The position numbers and the translations under genes were made by a program. A model generated the notes under the pieces. That model saw nothing but the letters and a program-made list of their open reading frames with translations, did not search any database and was not told the origin of the DNA. This document shows, piece after piece, positions 39,461 to 47,685 of a stretch of DNA of 64,000 nucleotides. The stretch is from Rhodosalinus sp041365695 (lineage in GTDB: Bacteria > Pseudomonadota > Alphaproteobacteria > Rhodobacterales > Rhodobacteraceae), in assembly GCF_041365695.1 (NCBI RefSeq), contig NZ_JBGFSJ010000002.1:62001-126000 (forward strand), read 5' to 3'. Within the stretch, counting starts at the first letter, position 1; every line of letters begins with the position of its first letter.

Positions 39461-39679
39461 ATGAGAAAGCAGGAGAGACGTGCCATACAAAGGAGTGTCG
39501 ACACCGACCGTCTATCCGGAGACGCCTCCTGCGCCGGACGCCTGTCCGCCCGGCCGGATCTGCCGCGCCACGATGCCCATGACCTCATGGCGGGGGGATC
39601 GACCGCCGAGATCGACCTCGACGGCCAGGTCTACACGCTGCGGATCACCAGGGCGGGCAAGCTCATCCTGACGAAGTAG
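39461..39679 (+). CDS. hmuP: hemin uptake protein HemP/HmuP
   Basis: A 72-residue protein whose C-terminal half (HDAHDLMAGGSTAEIDLDG, then YTLRITRAGKLILTK) is the HemP/HmuP domain. In rhizobia and Burkholderia, HmuP is a co-activator of hmuR-type genes acting with Irr or another factor. It starts four bases after the tonB stop and is the last gene of the operon. The N-terminal 35 residues are Arg-rich and not conserved in my recollection. Confidence 0.88.
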   Translation: MRKQERRAIQRSVDTDRLSGDASCAGRLSARPDLPRHDAHDLMAGGSTAEIDLDGQVYTLRITRAGKLILTK

Positions 39680-39983
39680 ACACTGCGCGGACGCCTCGCC
39701 GCATCCGGGGCACGGCGCCCGCAGACGGGGAGGAGCCGGCACGGTGGAAAGCGCGCCGTAGATGCCTGGCCGCGCGTGCTGGAACATGCGTTTGTGCATG
39801 CCAGCAGCCGGAGGCGGAGCGTTCTCTTCCTCGGGGCCTCGAAGGTCGCGAGAGGGGGCTCGTCAAGGACGACGCTCCGATGACGAAGATCAATGACAGC
39901 CGGTCGCCACGGCGGCGAAAGTGGGCCCGGGGAAGAGGCTTTCCGCCGGGGTGAGGGCGGCGGGACCGGGCGCGGGCGGGAGC
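39680..39983. other. 304-bp intergenic region between hmuP and oleate hydratase, with a bulged hairpin
   Basis: No gene is seen. The notable structure is a hairpin at 39777-39806: TGCTGG-aa-CATGC pairs with GCATG-CCAGCA around the loop GTTTGT, eleven pairs with a two-base bulge. There is no T-run, so it could end the hmu transcript inefficiently or form part of the oleate-hydratase leader. I found no confident promoter. Confidence 0.5.
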
Positions 39984-41618
39984 ATGGCTGGCAGGGACGG
40001 GCGGGCGGCCCACTACATGATCGGCGGCGGGATCGCCTCGCTCGCCGCGGCGGCGTTTCTGATCCGCGACGCGGGGGTTCCGGGCGCCTCCATCCGCATC
40101 TTCGACGACCAGCCGCAACCGGGCGGCGCGCTCGACGCCTCGGGCGGCGTGGCGGAGGGCTACCTGACCCGGGGCGGGCGCATGTTCGAGCGCAATTTCG
40201 TGAACACCTTCGATCTTTTCGACGATATCCCGTCGGCCGACGATCCCGACATCTCCGTGAGCCGGGACATCCTCTCGTTCAACGAGGAGGTGCGCGCCGC
40301 GTCCAGATGCCGGCTGATCGCGGCGGGAGAGAAGGCGGACATGGCGCATCTCGGCCTCGGCGCGGGCGACATCGTCGCGCTCAACCGCCTGCTGATCGTT
40401 CCGGAACGCCGCCTTGCGGGCCGCACGATCGGGTCTTGGTTCGACCGCGACTTCTTCGAGAGCAACTTCTGGATCATGTGGTCCACCATGTTCTCGTTCC
40501 AGCCCTGGCACGCGCTGGCCGAAATGCGCCGCTACATGCGCCGCTTCATCCATCTCCTGCCGGGCCTCACGCGCATCGCCGGGGTTCTGAGAACGCGCTA
40601 CAATCAATATGACAGCCTGGTCTCGCCGCTGGTCGCGTGGCTGGAAGAGCGCGGCGTCGCCTTCGAGCGGGAGGCCCGGGTCACGGGGCTGTCGATCCGG
40701 GGCGACGCCGAGGGCCGCCGGGTGGACCGCATCGACCTCGCCGATGGCCGGCGGCTGGCGCTCGGAGAGCAGGACCGCGTCTATGTCACGCTCGGCTCCA
40801 TGGTGGACGGCGCGACATATGGCTCGAACGACCGGGCGCCGTCCCTTGAGCCCGCGCCGACGCCCTCCTGGGATCTCTGGAGGTCGTCGCTCGCGGCCCG
40901 CCATGACGGGTTCGGCCGCCCGGAGGCGTTCTGCGCCGACACCCGCCGCACCGCCTGGACTTCCTTCACCGTCACCCTGCGCGAGACGGGGTTCCGGGAT
41001 TTCGTCGAGGAACTGACAGGAAACGCCACCGGCACGGGCGGGCTCGTGACGATCCGCGACAGCGGATGGCTCATGTCCTTCGTCTTCTTCCGCCAGCCGC
41101 ATTTTCGCGCGCAACCACCCGACACGACGGTGTTCTGGGGCTACGGACTGCGCGGAGACCGGAACGGGGATTACGTCCCGAAGCCGATGTGGGAGGCCAC
41201 GGGCGACGAAATCCTCGCCGAACTGGCCGGCCAGCTGCGCCTCGGCGCGGATCGGATGGGCTGGTTCGACGGCGCCCGGGTCTTGCCCTGCCGGATGCCG
41301 TTCATCACAAGCCAGTTCATGCCGCGGCGTTCGGGCGACCGGCCCGCGACATGCCCGCCCGGCGCGAAGAACTTCGCGCTGATGGGACAGTTCGTGGAGC
41401 AGCCGCTCGATACGGTCTTCACGGTCGAGTACTCGGTGCGCAGCGCCCGCGCCGCCGTCCACGCGCTGACGGGCCGAAGCCCGCCGCTGCCCGTCGTGCG
41501 CACCGACCGGGATCCGGCCGTGCTCTTCCGCGCCGCACGGGTTCTGCTGACCGACGGAGCCGCATCCACCGCTCCCGCATCGGCGGACGCGACTGGCCGG
41601 GCGGACACGGCGCGGTGA
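39984..41618 (+). CDS. oleate hydratase (MCRA family), short OhyRe-like form
   Basis: A 544-residue FAD-dependent hydratase that adds water to the double bond of unsaturated fatty acids (oleate to 10-hydroxystearate). The FAD fold begins at once: AHYMIGGGIASLAAAAFLIRD split as residues 9-29. The active-site loop is RGGRMF at 63-68, so Met67 stands where most family members have the catalytic Glu of RGGREM; Glu69 is two residues on. The Rhodococcus OhyRe enzyme shows the same Met, as I recall. The protein is about 50-100 residues shorter than dimeric family members. The start is uncertain: ATG 39984 gives the cleanest N-terminus, but its GGAG is too close; GTG 39921 adds 21 non-conserved residues. 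It probably serves membrane lipid or fatty-acid detoxification. Confidence 0.87.
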   Translation: MAGRDGRAAHYMIGGGIASLAAAAFLIRDAGVPGASIRIFDDQPQPGGALDASGGVAEGYLTRGGRMFERNFVNTFDLFDDIPSADDPDISVSRDILSFNEEVRAASRCRLIAAGEKADMAHLGLGAGDIVALNRLLIVPERRLAGRTIGSWFDRDFFESNFWIMWSTMFSFQPWHALAEMRRYMRRFIHLLPGLTRIAGVLRTRYNQYDSLVSPLVAWLEERGVAFEREARVTGLSIRGDAEGRRVDRIDLADGRRLALGEQDRVYVTLGSMVDGATYGSNDRAPSLEPAPTPSWDLWRSSLAARHDGFGRPEAFCADTRRTAWTSFTVTLRETGFRDFVEELTGNATGTGGLVTIRDSGWLMSFVFFRQPHFRAQPPDTTVFWGYGLRGDRNGDYVPKPMWEATGDEILAELAGQLRLGADRMGWFDGARVLPCRMPFITSQFMPRRSGDRPATCPPGAKNFALMGQFVEQPLDTVFTVEYSVRSARAAVHALTGRSPPLPVVRTDRDPAVLFRAARVLLTDGAASTAPASADATGRADTAR

Positions 41619-41652
41619 GCCGGCCACCGAAAGCCGGTACGCCGGCTCCCGA

Positions 41653-41828
41653 ATGGCGGGCCCCGCACGCTGCGGCCTCCGCGCCGCCGACATCCGCAAC
41701 GAAAACCGCGACCGGCACGTGCTGGAGGTGGCGGCGCGCCTCGCCGGGTTTCAGGGATGACCTTTCCGGGTTCCCACGCGGCGCGCATGGTGCGCCACGG
41801 AGGCTGCCCGGTGCACGTGGCGCGGTGA
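41653..41828 (+). pseudogene. internally deleted uspA remnant
   Basis: The first part (41653-41748) reads MAGPARCGLRAADIRNENRD then RHVLEVAARLAG, matching the N-terminus of the intact Usp at 30001. From 41689 to 41748, 56 of 60 bases match 30028-30087 by eye. It then jumps to sequence matching the Usp C-terminus (HAARMVRHGGCPVHVAR, in a different frame) ending at TGA 41826-41828. About 260-270 bp of the middle of the gene are absent. The first frame stops at 41758-41760, giving only 35 residues. It lies in the same orientation as the intact gene and on the far side of the heme island, so the two form direct repeats bracketing about 11 kb. Confidence 0.85.
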
Positions 41829-41850
41829 GGCGCCGGGGCGCCGCGTTCGC

Positions 41851-43068
41851 TCAGCCTGCGAGCGCCAGCCCGGCACCGCCCGCCGCCGCGAAGAGCACCA
41901 CGGCCCAGGGGGGCACCTTCCACGCGATCAGGGCGACGAGGCAGGCGAGCGCGAGCGCGAAGTCGCGCATGTCGCCCACGGCGCCCGTGAAGACCGGCGT
42001 GTAGAGCGCCGCGCCGAGGATGCCCACCACGGCCGCGTTCGCGCCGCGCATCGCCGCCTGCGCCCGCGCCATCTTCCGGAACCGGTCCCAGAACGGCAGC
42101 ACGCCGACGAGGATCAGGAAGCCCGGCAGGAAGATCGCCGCCAGCGCGATCGCCGCGCCGGCCACCCCGTTCGGCTCCGGCCCCAGCACCGCGCCGAGAT
42201 AGGCGGCGAAGGTGAAAAGCGGCCCGGGCACCGCCTGCGCCGCGCCGTAGCCGGCGAGAAAGGCGTCCGCGGTGACCCAGCCGGGGACGACGGTCTCTGC
42301 CTGCAGGAGGGGCAGCACGACGTGGCCGCCGCCGAACACCAGCGCGCCCGAGCGGTAGAAGCCGTCGATGACGGCCAGCGCCTGCGACTGGCCCGCGATC
42401 AGCGGCAGGAGGAGCAGAAGACCGGCAAAGGCCGCCAGCGCAAGCCCGGCCTGTCTCCGGCCCACCGGCATGGCGACACGGCCGCCGGGCGGCTGCGCGT
42501 CGCCCGCGCCCAGCGCCAGCCCGGCGAGCGCGCCGAGCGCGATCGCCCCCACCATGCCCGGGGCGCCCGGCACGACGGCCAGCACGGCGACGTTGCCGAC
42601 CGCGATGCTCGCGCGCGCGCGATCCGGGCAGAGCGTCCGGCCCATGCCCCAGACGGCCTGCGCGACGATGGCCACGGCGACGATCTTCAGCCCGTCGAGC
42701 GCGCCGGTGCCAACGGGCCCAGAGATCGATGCGGCCGTCATCGCGAAGGCGAGAAGCGCCAGAGCCGACGGCAGCGTGAAGGCGGTGAAGGCCGCGAGCG
42801 CCCCCGGCCAGCCGGCCCGCGTCAGTCCCAGCGCGAAGCCTACCTGGCTCGATGCCGGGCCCGGCAGGAACTGGCAGAGCGCGACGAGATCGGCATAATC
42901 CCGATCGGAAAGCCAGCGCCGCCGCATGACCAGCTCGTCCCGGAAATAGCCCAGATGCGCGATCGGCCCGCCGAAAGAGGTCAGGCCCAGCTTCAGGAAC
43001 ACCGCGAAGACCTCGCGCGCGCGGCCCGTCCCGGGGCCGGCCGCGGCCCTGTCCGTTGTCTCGTCCAT
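41851..43068 (-). CDS. chrA: chromate transporter, long (two-domain) form
   Basis: A 405-residue inner-membrane protein with two homologous CHR domains. The N-terminal one carries FLKLGLTSFGGPIAHLGYFR and LPGPASSQVGFALG; the C-terminal one carries GALVFGGGHVVLPLLQ and AQAVPGPLFTFAAYLG. It expels chromate by a proton-linked mechanism. ATG 43068 is chosen since it gives the conserved start and is preceded by a G-rich site; an upstream in-frame ATG at 43146 adds an unrelated stretch. It is convergent with the uspA remnant and divergent from phnD. Confidence 0.93.
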   Translation of the reverse strand: MDETTDRAAAGPGTGRAREVFAVFLKLGLTSFGGPIAHLGYFRDELVMRRRWLSDRDYADLVALCQFLPGPASSQVGFALGLTRAGWPGALAAFTAFTLPSALALLAFAMTAASISGPVGTGALDGLKIVAVAIVAQAVWGMGRTLCPDRARASIAVGNVAVLAVVPGAPGMVGAIALGALAGLALGAGDAQPPGGRVAMPVGRRQAGLALAAFAGLLLLLPLIAGQSQALAVIDGFYRSGALVFGGGHVVLPLLQAETVVPGWVTADAFLAGYGAAQAVPGPLFTFAAYLGAVLGPEPNGVAGAAIALAAIFLPGFLILVGVLPFWDRFRKMARAQAAMRGANAAVVGILGAALYTPVFTGAVGDMRDFALALACLVALIAWKVPPWAVVLFAAAGGAGLALAG

Positions 43069-43381
43069 GACGTGCCCCGCCTTTCGCGCCAGCGTTCGTC
43101 TCCCGGACCCCGGGTTCGGGACAGCCTCGCCGGGGTGTGCCCGCAACGGAACGTAGTCGAACTCCCGGCGGCTGCCAATCGGCGCCCGCCCGGCGACACG
43201 CGGGCTCCGCAGCGCCGGAGGTCGGGGCGGGCAGGCGGCCCCTTGCGCCGGGGGGAGGCGCGCACGGCCGGCCCTGCCGCAAGGTCAGGCCGTGCGCGGG
43301 CGCCCGATGGCGCGCGATGTCATGCGCCTGTCATCTACGGGCGTTAGGCCCCACCCGAACCGCAGAATATGGGGGAGACTC
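43069..43381. other. 313-bp divergent promoter region between chrA and phnD
   Basis: No coding gene is convincing here. The phnD-proximal part holds the Pho box at 43317-43334 and a strong ribosome-binding site (GGGGAG, 43372-43377). The chrA-proximal 170 bp is GC-rich, and I see no sure promoter or operator in it. Confidence 0.6.
43317..43334 (+). promoter_or_regulatory. Pho box upstream of phnD
   Basis: ATGTCAT, four bases, CTGTCAT: two seven-base repeats on an 11-bp period, matching the PhoB consensus CTGTCAT-N4-CTGTCAT at 13 of 14 repeat positions. It would replace the -35, with a weak -10 near TTAGGC (43344-43349) about ten bases downstream and the phnD ATG at 43382. The phn operon is therefore probably activated by PhoB under phosphate limitation. 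Confidence 0.82.
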
Positions 43382-44332
43382 ATGAAAACCTTCGCTACAC
43401 TGTCCGCCGTCGCAGCGCTCGCGCTGGCATTTCCCGCGCATGCCGAGTTCAAGCTCGGCGACCGTTACGTCGACAACGACGGTGATCTCATTGCCGACAT
43501 CCCCGAGGATCCGTCGGAGTGGATCGACCCCGACACGCTGATCTTCGCCTACACGCCGGTCGAGGATCCGGCCGTCTATGCCGAGGTGTGGGCCGGCTTC
43601 CTCGAGCACATGGCCGAGGTGACGGGCAAGCAGGTCCAGTTCTTCCCCGTGCAGTCCAACGCCGCGCAGATCGAGGCGATGCGCGCCGGCCGTCTGCATG
43701 TGGCGGGCTTCAACACCGGCTCGAATCCGCTCGCCGTGGCCTGCGCCGGCTTCCGCCCCTTCGCGATGATGGCGGCCGAGGACGGTTCCTTCGGCTACGA
43801 GATGGAGATCATCACCTATCCGGGCTCGGGCATCGAGAGCGTGGAAGACATCCGCGGCAATCAGCTCGCCTTCACCTCGGAAACCTCGAACTCGGGCTTC
43901 AAGGCGCCCTCCGCGATCCTCAAGGCGGAGTTCGGCATGGAGGCCGGCGCGGATTTCGAGCCCGCCTTCTCCGGCGCGCACGACAACTCGATCCTCGGCG
44001 TCGCCAACAAGGACTACATGGCCGCCTCGATCGCCAACTCGGTCAAGGGCCGGATGATCGACCGCGAGGTGGTCTCCGAGGATCAGCTGGTGACCATCTA
44101 CCAGTCGCAGACCTTCCCGACGACGGGCTACGGCACGGTCTACAACCTCGCCCCCGAGCTTCAGGAAAAGATCCGCGAGGCGTTCTTCAGCTTCGACTGG
44201 GAGGGCACCGCGCTGGCCGAGGAGTTCGGCCGCAACGGCGAGGACCAGTTCATCGAGATCACCTTCCAGGACGACTGGGCCGTGATCCGCACCATCGACG
44301 AGGCCAACGGCGTCGTCTACGAGTGCAACTGA
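43382..44332 (+). CDS. phnD: phosphonate-type ABC transporter binding protein
   Basis: A 316-residue periplasmic protein with a signal peptide (1-22, ending AHAE) and the PhnD/PtxB fold. Characteristic parts are LIFAYTPVEDPAVYAEVW, QSNAAQIEAMRAGRLHVAGFNTG (given here in two parts: QSNAAQIEAM and GRLHVAGFNTG) and AFTSETSNSGFKAPSAIL, the oxyanion-binding SxTSxSG-like loop. It binds a phosphonate, phosphite or related oxyanion. No C-P lyase or phosphonatase gene is nearby, so the ligand is undefined. It heads the phnD-C-E-E operon behind a Pho box. Confidence 0.9.
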   Translation: MKTFATLSAVAALALAFPAHAEFKLGDRYVDNDGDLIADIPEDPSEWIDPDTLIFAYTPVEDPAVYAEVWAGFLEHMAEVTGKQVQFFPVQSNAAQIEAMRAGRLHVAGFNTGSNPLAVACAGFRPFAMMAAEDGSFGYEMEIITYPGSGIESVEDIRGNQLAFTSETSNSGFKAPSAILKAEFGMEAGADFEPAFSGAHDNSILGVANKDYMAASIANSVKGRMIDREVVSEDQLVTIYQSQTFPTTGYGTVYNLAPELQEKIREAFFSFDWEGTALAEEFGRNGEDQFIEITFQDDWAVIRTIDEANGVVYECN

Positions 44333-44349
44333 TCTGATCGACCTGTTTC

Positions 44350-44378
44350 GGCGCGGGCGGCCCGGCGTCGCCCGCGCC
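44350..44378 (+). terminator. intercistronic hairpin between phnD and phnC
   Basis: GGCGCGGGCG (44350-44359) and CGCCCGCGCC (44369-44378) form a perfect ten-base stem with a nine-base loop, 17 bases after the phnD stop. Only TTGC follows, so it is not a full terminator. It resembles the hairpins behind the two TRAP binding-protein genes. Confidence 0.7.
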
Positions 44379-44398
44379 TTGCATTTCGCGGGACCGAC

Positions 44399-45220
44399 AT
44401 GCTGCACCTCGAGGGGCTTTCCAAGACCTACAGGACTGGCGACGCCGCGCTCGCCGACGTGACGCTGCGCGTGCCGCAAGGGCAGATCATGGGGCTGATC
44501 GGTCCATCCGGGGCCGGCAAGTCCACGCTGATCCGCTGCATCAACCGCCTGGTGGAGCCCAGCTCCGGCAAGGTCATGCTGGGCGACGTCGATCTGGCCC
44601 GGCTGGGCAAGGCCGATCTGCGCCGCCAGCGCCGCAGGATCGGCATGATCTTCCAGGAATACGCCCTCGTGGAGCGGCTGACCGTGATGGAGAACGTCCT
44701 GTCGGGGCGCCTCGGCTATGTGCCGTTCTGGCGCAGCTTCCTGCGGAAGTATCCGCCCGACGACATCCGGCGCGCCTATCGCCTGCTCGACCGCGTCGGG
44801 CTGATGGAACAGGCCGACAAGCGCGCGGACGCCCTGTCGGGCGGGCAGCGCCAGCGCGTCGGCATCGCCCGTGCGCTCGCGCAGGAGCCCGAGCTTCTGC
44901 TGGTGGACGAGCCAACCGCCAGCCTCGACCCCAAGACCAGCCGCCAGATCATGCGCCTCTTGACCGAGATCTGCGCCGAACGCGACCTGCCGGCCATCGT
45001 CAACATCCACGACGTGCCCCTCGCGCAGCAGTTCATGCAGCGGATCGTGGGGCTGCGCGCGGGCCGCGTGGTGTTCGACGGACCGCCCGCGGAGCTGACC
45101 GAGAGCGCGCTGACCAGGATCTACGGCGAGGAAGACTGGAACGCGATGCGGCAGGGCGACGAGGAACAGGCCGAGGCGGAGGCGGAGGCGAAGGCGCGGC
45201 TGGAGGCGCTCGCGCAATGA
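44399..45220 (+). CDS. phnC: phosphonate-type ABC transporter ATP-binding protein
   Basis: A 273-residue ABC ATPase with Walker A GPSGAGKST (35-43), signature LSGGQRQRVGIARAL and Walker B LLLVDEPTASLD, plus PhnC-type ELTESALTRIYGEE near the end. The last ~20 residues are a run of Glu/Ala/Lys likely to be helical. It overlaps the first phnE by four bases. Confidence 0.94.
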   Translation: MLHLEGLSKTYRTGDAALADVTLRVPQGQIMGLIGPSGAGKSTLIRCINRLVEPSSGKVMLGDVDLARLGKADLRRQRRRIGMIFQEYALVERLTVMENVLSGRLGYVPFWRSFLRKYPPDDIRRAYRLLDRVGLMEQADKRADALSGGQRQRVGIARALAQEPELLLVDEPTASLDPKTSRQIMRLLTEICAERDLPAIVNIHDVPLAQQFMQRIVGLRAGRVVFDGPPAELTESALTRIYGEEDWNAMRQGDEEQAEAEAEAKARLEALAQ

Positions 45221-46020
45221 GCGCGCCCTATCCCGCCACCTGGCGCCGTCCGCCGCAGATCGTGAAGGACCGGCGCTGGCGGATCGCGCTGCAGGTCGGC
45301 ATCGTCGCCTACCTGGTCCTCGCCATCGGCACCGTCGAGGTCAACTGGGAACGCGTGGCCGTCGGTCTGGAACGCGGGCAGCGCTTCGTCATGGGCTTCC
45401 TGCAGCCCGATTTCGCCAGCCGCTGGGGCGACATCTCGCGCGGGCTGGTGGAAAGCCTGACGATGACGCTGACGTCCACCGTCGTCGGCGTGGCGATCTC
45501 CGTGCCGATCGGCATCGGCGCCGCGCGCAACCTCGCCCCGGCTGCGGTCTACTACGTTTGTCGCGCGATCATCGCGGTGAGCCGCGCGCTGCAGGAGGTG
45601 ATCATCGCGATCTTCCTCGTCGCGATGTTCGGTTTCGGCCCCTTCGCCGGGTTCCTGACGCTGAGCTTCGCCACCATCGGCTTCATCGCCAAGCTGCTGG
45701 CCGACGATATCGAGGAAATCGACGAGGCGCAGGCCGAAGCCATCCGCTCCACCGGCGCCTCTTGGTTTCAGCTGGTCAACTACGCGATCCAGCCGCAGGT
45801 GATGCCGCGGCTGATCGGCCTGTCGCTCTACCGCCTCGACATCAATTTCCGCGAAAGCGCGGTGATCGGGATCGTCGGTGCCGGGGGTATCGGCGCCACG
45901 CTCAACACCGCCATCGACCGCTACGAATACGACAGCGCCGGGGCGATCCTGCTCATCATCATCGGTATCGTCATGGTCGCCGAATACAGCTCGAGCTATC
46001 TGCGGAAGTTCCTGCAATGA
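45217..46020 (+). CDS. phnE: phosphonate-type ABC transporter permease, first copy
   Basis: A 267-residue inner-membrane permease with about six helices. The EAA-type loop is EAIRSTGASWFQLVNYAIQPQ, followed by FRESAVIGIVGAGGIGATLN. It is coupled by 4-bp overlaps to phnC and the second phnE. Two different PhnE subunits normally make a heterodimeric channel. Confidence 0.93.
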   Translation: MSAPYPATWRRPPQIVKDRRWRIALQVGIVAYLVLAIGTVEVNWERVAVGLERGQRFVMGFLQPDFASRWGDISRGLVESLTMTLTSTVVGVAISVPIGIGAARNLAPAAVYYVCRAIIAVSRALQEVIIAIFLVAMFGFGPFAGFLTLSFATIGFIAKLLADDIEEIDEAQAEAIRSTGASWFQLVNYAIQPQVMPRLIGLSLYRLDINFRESAVIGIVGAGGIGATLNTAIDRYEYDSAGAILLIIIGIVMVAEYSSSYLRKFLQ

Positions 46021-46829
46021 GCGAGATCACCCATTACAGCCAGGTCTGGAGATTCCGCACGCCGCGCGCGCGACTGCTGCTCTGGGCGGGCTGGCTGGCG
46101 CTGGTGGCGCTCTTCGTGTGGTGCTGGCAACTGATGACGAAGGACACGATCTGGTTCTTCGTCGCGGATGCGCCGCGCCAGGCCGCCGATATCGGGGGCC
46201 GCATGGTGCCGCCCAGGTGGTCCTACATGTCGGAGCTCTGGCTGCCGCTCTGGGACACGATCAACATCGCCACGCTGGGCACCATCGGCGGGGTCGTCAT
46301 GGCGGTGCCGATCGCCTTCCTCGCGGCCCGCAACACGACGCCCTCCGCGACGATCCTGCGGCCCCTCGCGCTCTTCGTCATCGTGGCGTCGCGCTCGATC
46401 AACTCGCTGATCTGGGCGCTGCTGCTCGTGGCGATCATCGGGCCCGGGCTGCTGGCCGGCATCGTCGCCATCGCGCTGCGCTCCATCGGCTTCATCGGCA
46501 AGCTGCTCTACGAGGCCATCGAGGAGACCGACGCCCGCCAGATCGAGGCGATCGAGGCCACTGGCGCGAGCGGCGCGCAGGTCCTCAACTACGGCATCGT
46601 GCCGCAGATCATGCCCGCCTTCTGGGGGATCTCGGTCTTTCGCTGGGACATCAACATCCGCGAAAGCACGATCCTGGGGCTGGTGGGCGCGGGCGGCATC
46701 GGGCTGAAGCTTCAGGCCTCGCTCAACACGCTCGCCTGGAGCCAGGTCTCGGTCATCCTGATCCTGATCCTCGGCACCGTGGTGGTCAGCGAATGGGTCT
46801 CCGCCCGGATGCGGCACGCCATCATCTGA
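46017..46829 (+). CDS. phnE: phosphonate-type ABC transporter permease, second copy
   Basis: A 270-residue permease paralogous to the first. The EAA-type loop is EAIEATGASGAQVLNYGIVPQ, followed by IRESTILGLVGAGGIGLKLQ. It starts in an ATGA overlap and its stop overlaps the converging transglutaminase-like gene by eight bases, so there is no room for a terminator between the two operons. Confidence 0.93.
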   Translation: MSEITHYSQVWRFRTPRARLLLWAGWLALVALFVWCWQLMTKDTIWFFVADAPRQAADIGGRMVPPRWSYMSELWLPLWDTINIATLGTIGGVVMAVPIAFLAARNTTPSATILRPLALFVIVASRSINSLIWALLLVAIIGPGLLAGIVAIALRSIGFIGKLLYEAIEETDARQIEAIEATGASGAQVLNYGIVPQIMPAFWGISVFRWDINIRESTILGLVGAGGIGLKLQASLNTLAWSQVSVILILILGTVVVSEWVSARMRHAII

Positions 46830-47685
46830 CGCCGGCAAGAGGCCCTTCCGCCGGCGCCCGGGCATCGGCCAGCCGCACGGAGAGCGACAAGCGCCGCACG
46901 GCGCCGTCGTGCAGGGCCAGCGGCTCGGACAGCAGTTTCAGCATGGGCGGGATCCGGGGGTCGTCGTAGCTCTGGCCCATGGAATGTCCCAGCGCCACGC
47001 GGCGGCCGGGCCGGGGATCGAGCGCGGCCCGCGTGGGTCCCAGCCCGGCCTTCATGTGATGCGCGATGTCCCATTCCAGGACCTCCCCGTCATGGCGCGT
47101 GACGACCCAGCAATGCATGTCATGGGTGACGCCGCCGCGATCGGCCGGGAAGAAGTGGCCGTAGACATAGGCGGCCTCGTAGCCGGCCGCGCGCAGGCTC
47201 GCGACGAGATAGGTGTTGATGTCCACGCAGGAGCCGGGCGTCGTCCCGCAGGACAGGTAGGGCACGGCGTCCGTGCCGTCGTTGAAGCGGGTCTCGGGAT
47301 GCGCGTAGTCGAAGCGCGCCTCGGCCTCCGCGACCAGCGCCGCGATGCCGACGCGGCCGCCGCCCGCCCGCGCGGCGATCCCGCGGCTGGCGTCGGCAAG
47401 CTCCGCCGCCGCGGCGGTGAAACGGTTGGCGCGCGGGCGGAACGCGGCCTCGGGGTAAGGTTGCCCGGCCGGCGCGGGCGCCACCGCGTAGTCCAGAACG
47501 AGCGGACCGCCGGCAGGCCGGAGAAGCGCCGCGCCAAGCCCCAGTTCGGGTTCGCCCAGCACCCGTTCGATACGGCCCCCCGTGACGTCGAGGGCCGTCA
47601 CCGCGTCGTGGGGGGTCGCGATCCCGACCGGCGCGAGCACAAGCGCGCAGGCGGGCTCTTCCACCGTGACGGTCAGCCGTTTCAT
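46822..47685 (-). CDS. transglutaminase-like cysteine peptidase family protein
   Basis: A 287-residue cytosolic-looking protein (no signal peptide). It has an N-terminal beta-rich region (1-85) and a transglutaminase-like domain (about 110-215) with a complete triad: Cys153 in PGSCVDINTYLV, His191 in THDMHCWVV, and Asp206 in LEWDIAHH. Such domains act as peptidases, amidases or cross-linking enzymes; the substrate is unknown. Its ATG overlaps the stop of the ArsP-like permease (ATGA), placing it as the last gene of the arsR-permease unit. The far C-terminus overlaps phnE on the opposite strand by eight bases. Confidence 0.85.
   Translation of the reverse strand: MKRLTVTVEEPACALVLAPVGIATPHDAVTALDVTGGRIERVLGEPELGLGAALLRPAGGPLVLDYAVAPAPAGQPYPEAAFRPRANRFTAAAAELADASRGIAARAGGGRVGIAALVAEAEARFDYAHPETRFNDGTDAVPYLSCGTTPGSCVDINTYLVASLRAAGYEAAYVYGHFFPADRGGVTHDMHCWVVTRHDGEVLEWDIAHHMKAGLGPTRAALDPRPGRRVALGHSMGQSYDDPRIPPMLKLLSEPLALHDGAVRRLSLSVRLADARAPAEGPLAGVR

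Noticed and set aside
41171..43282. A 703-codon frame spanning the uspA remnant and chrA on the minus strand
   Set aside because: It is out of frame with ChrA, has no recognisable domain, and its part over 41653-41828 is just the antisense of the uspA remnant.
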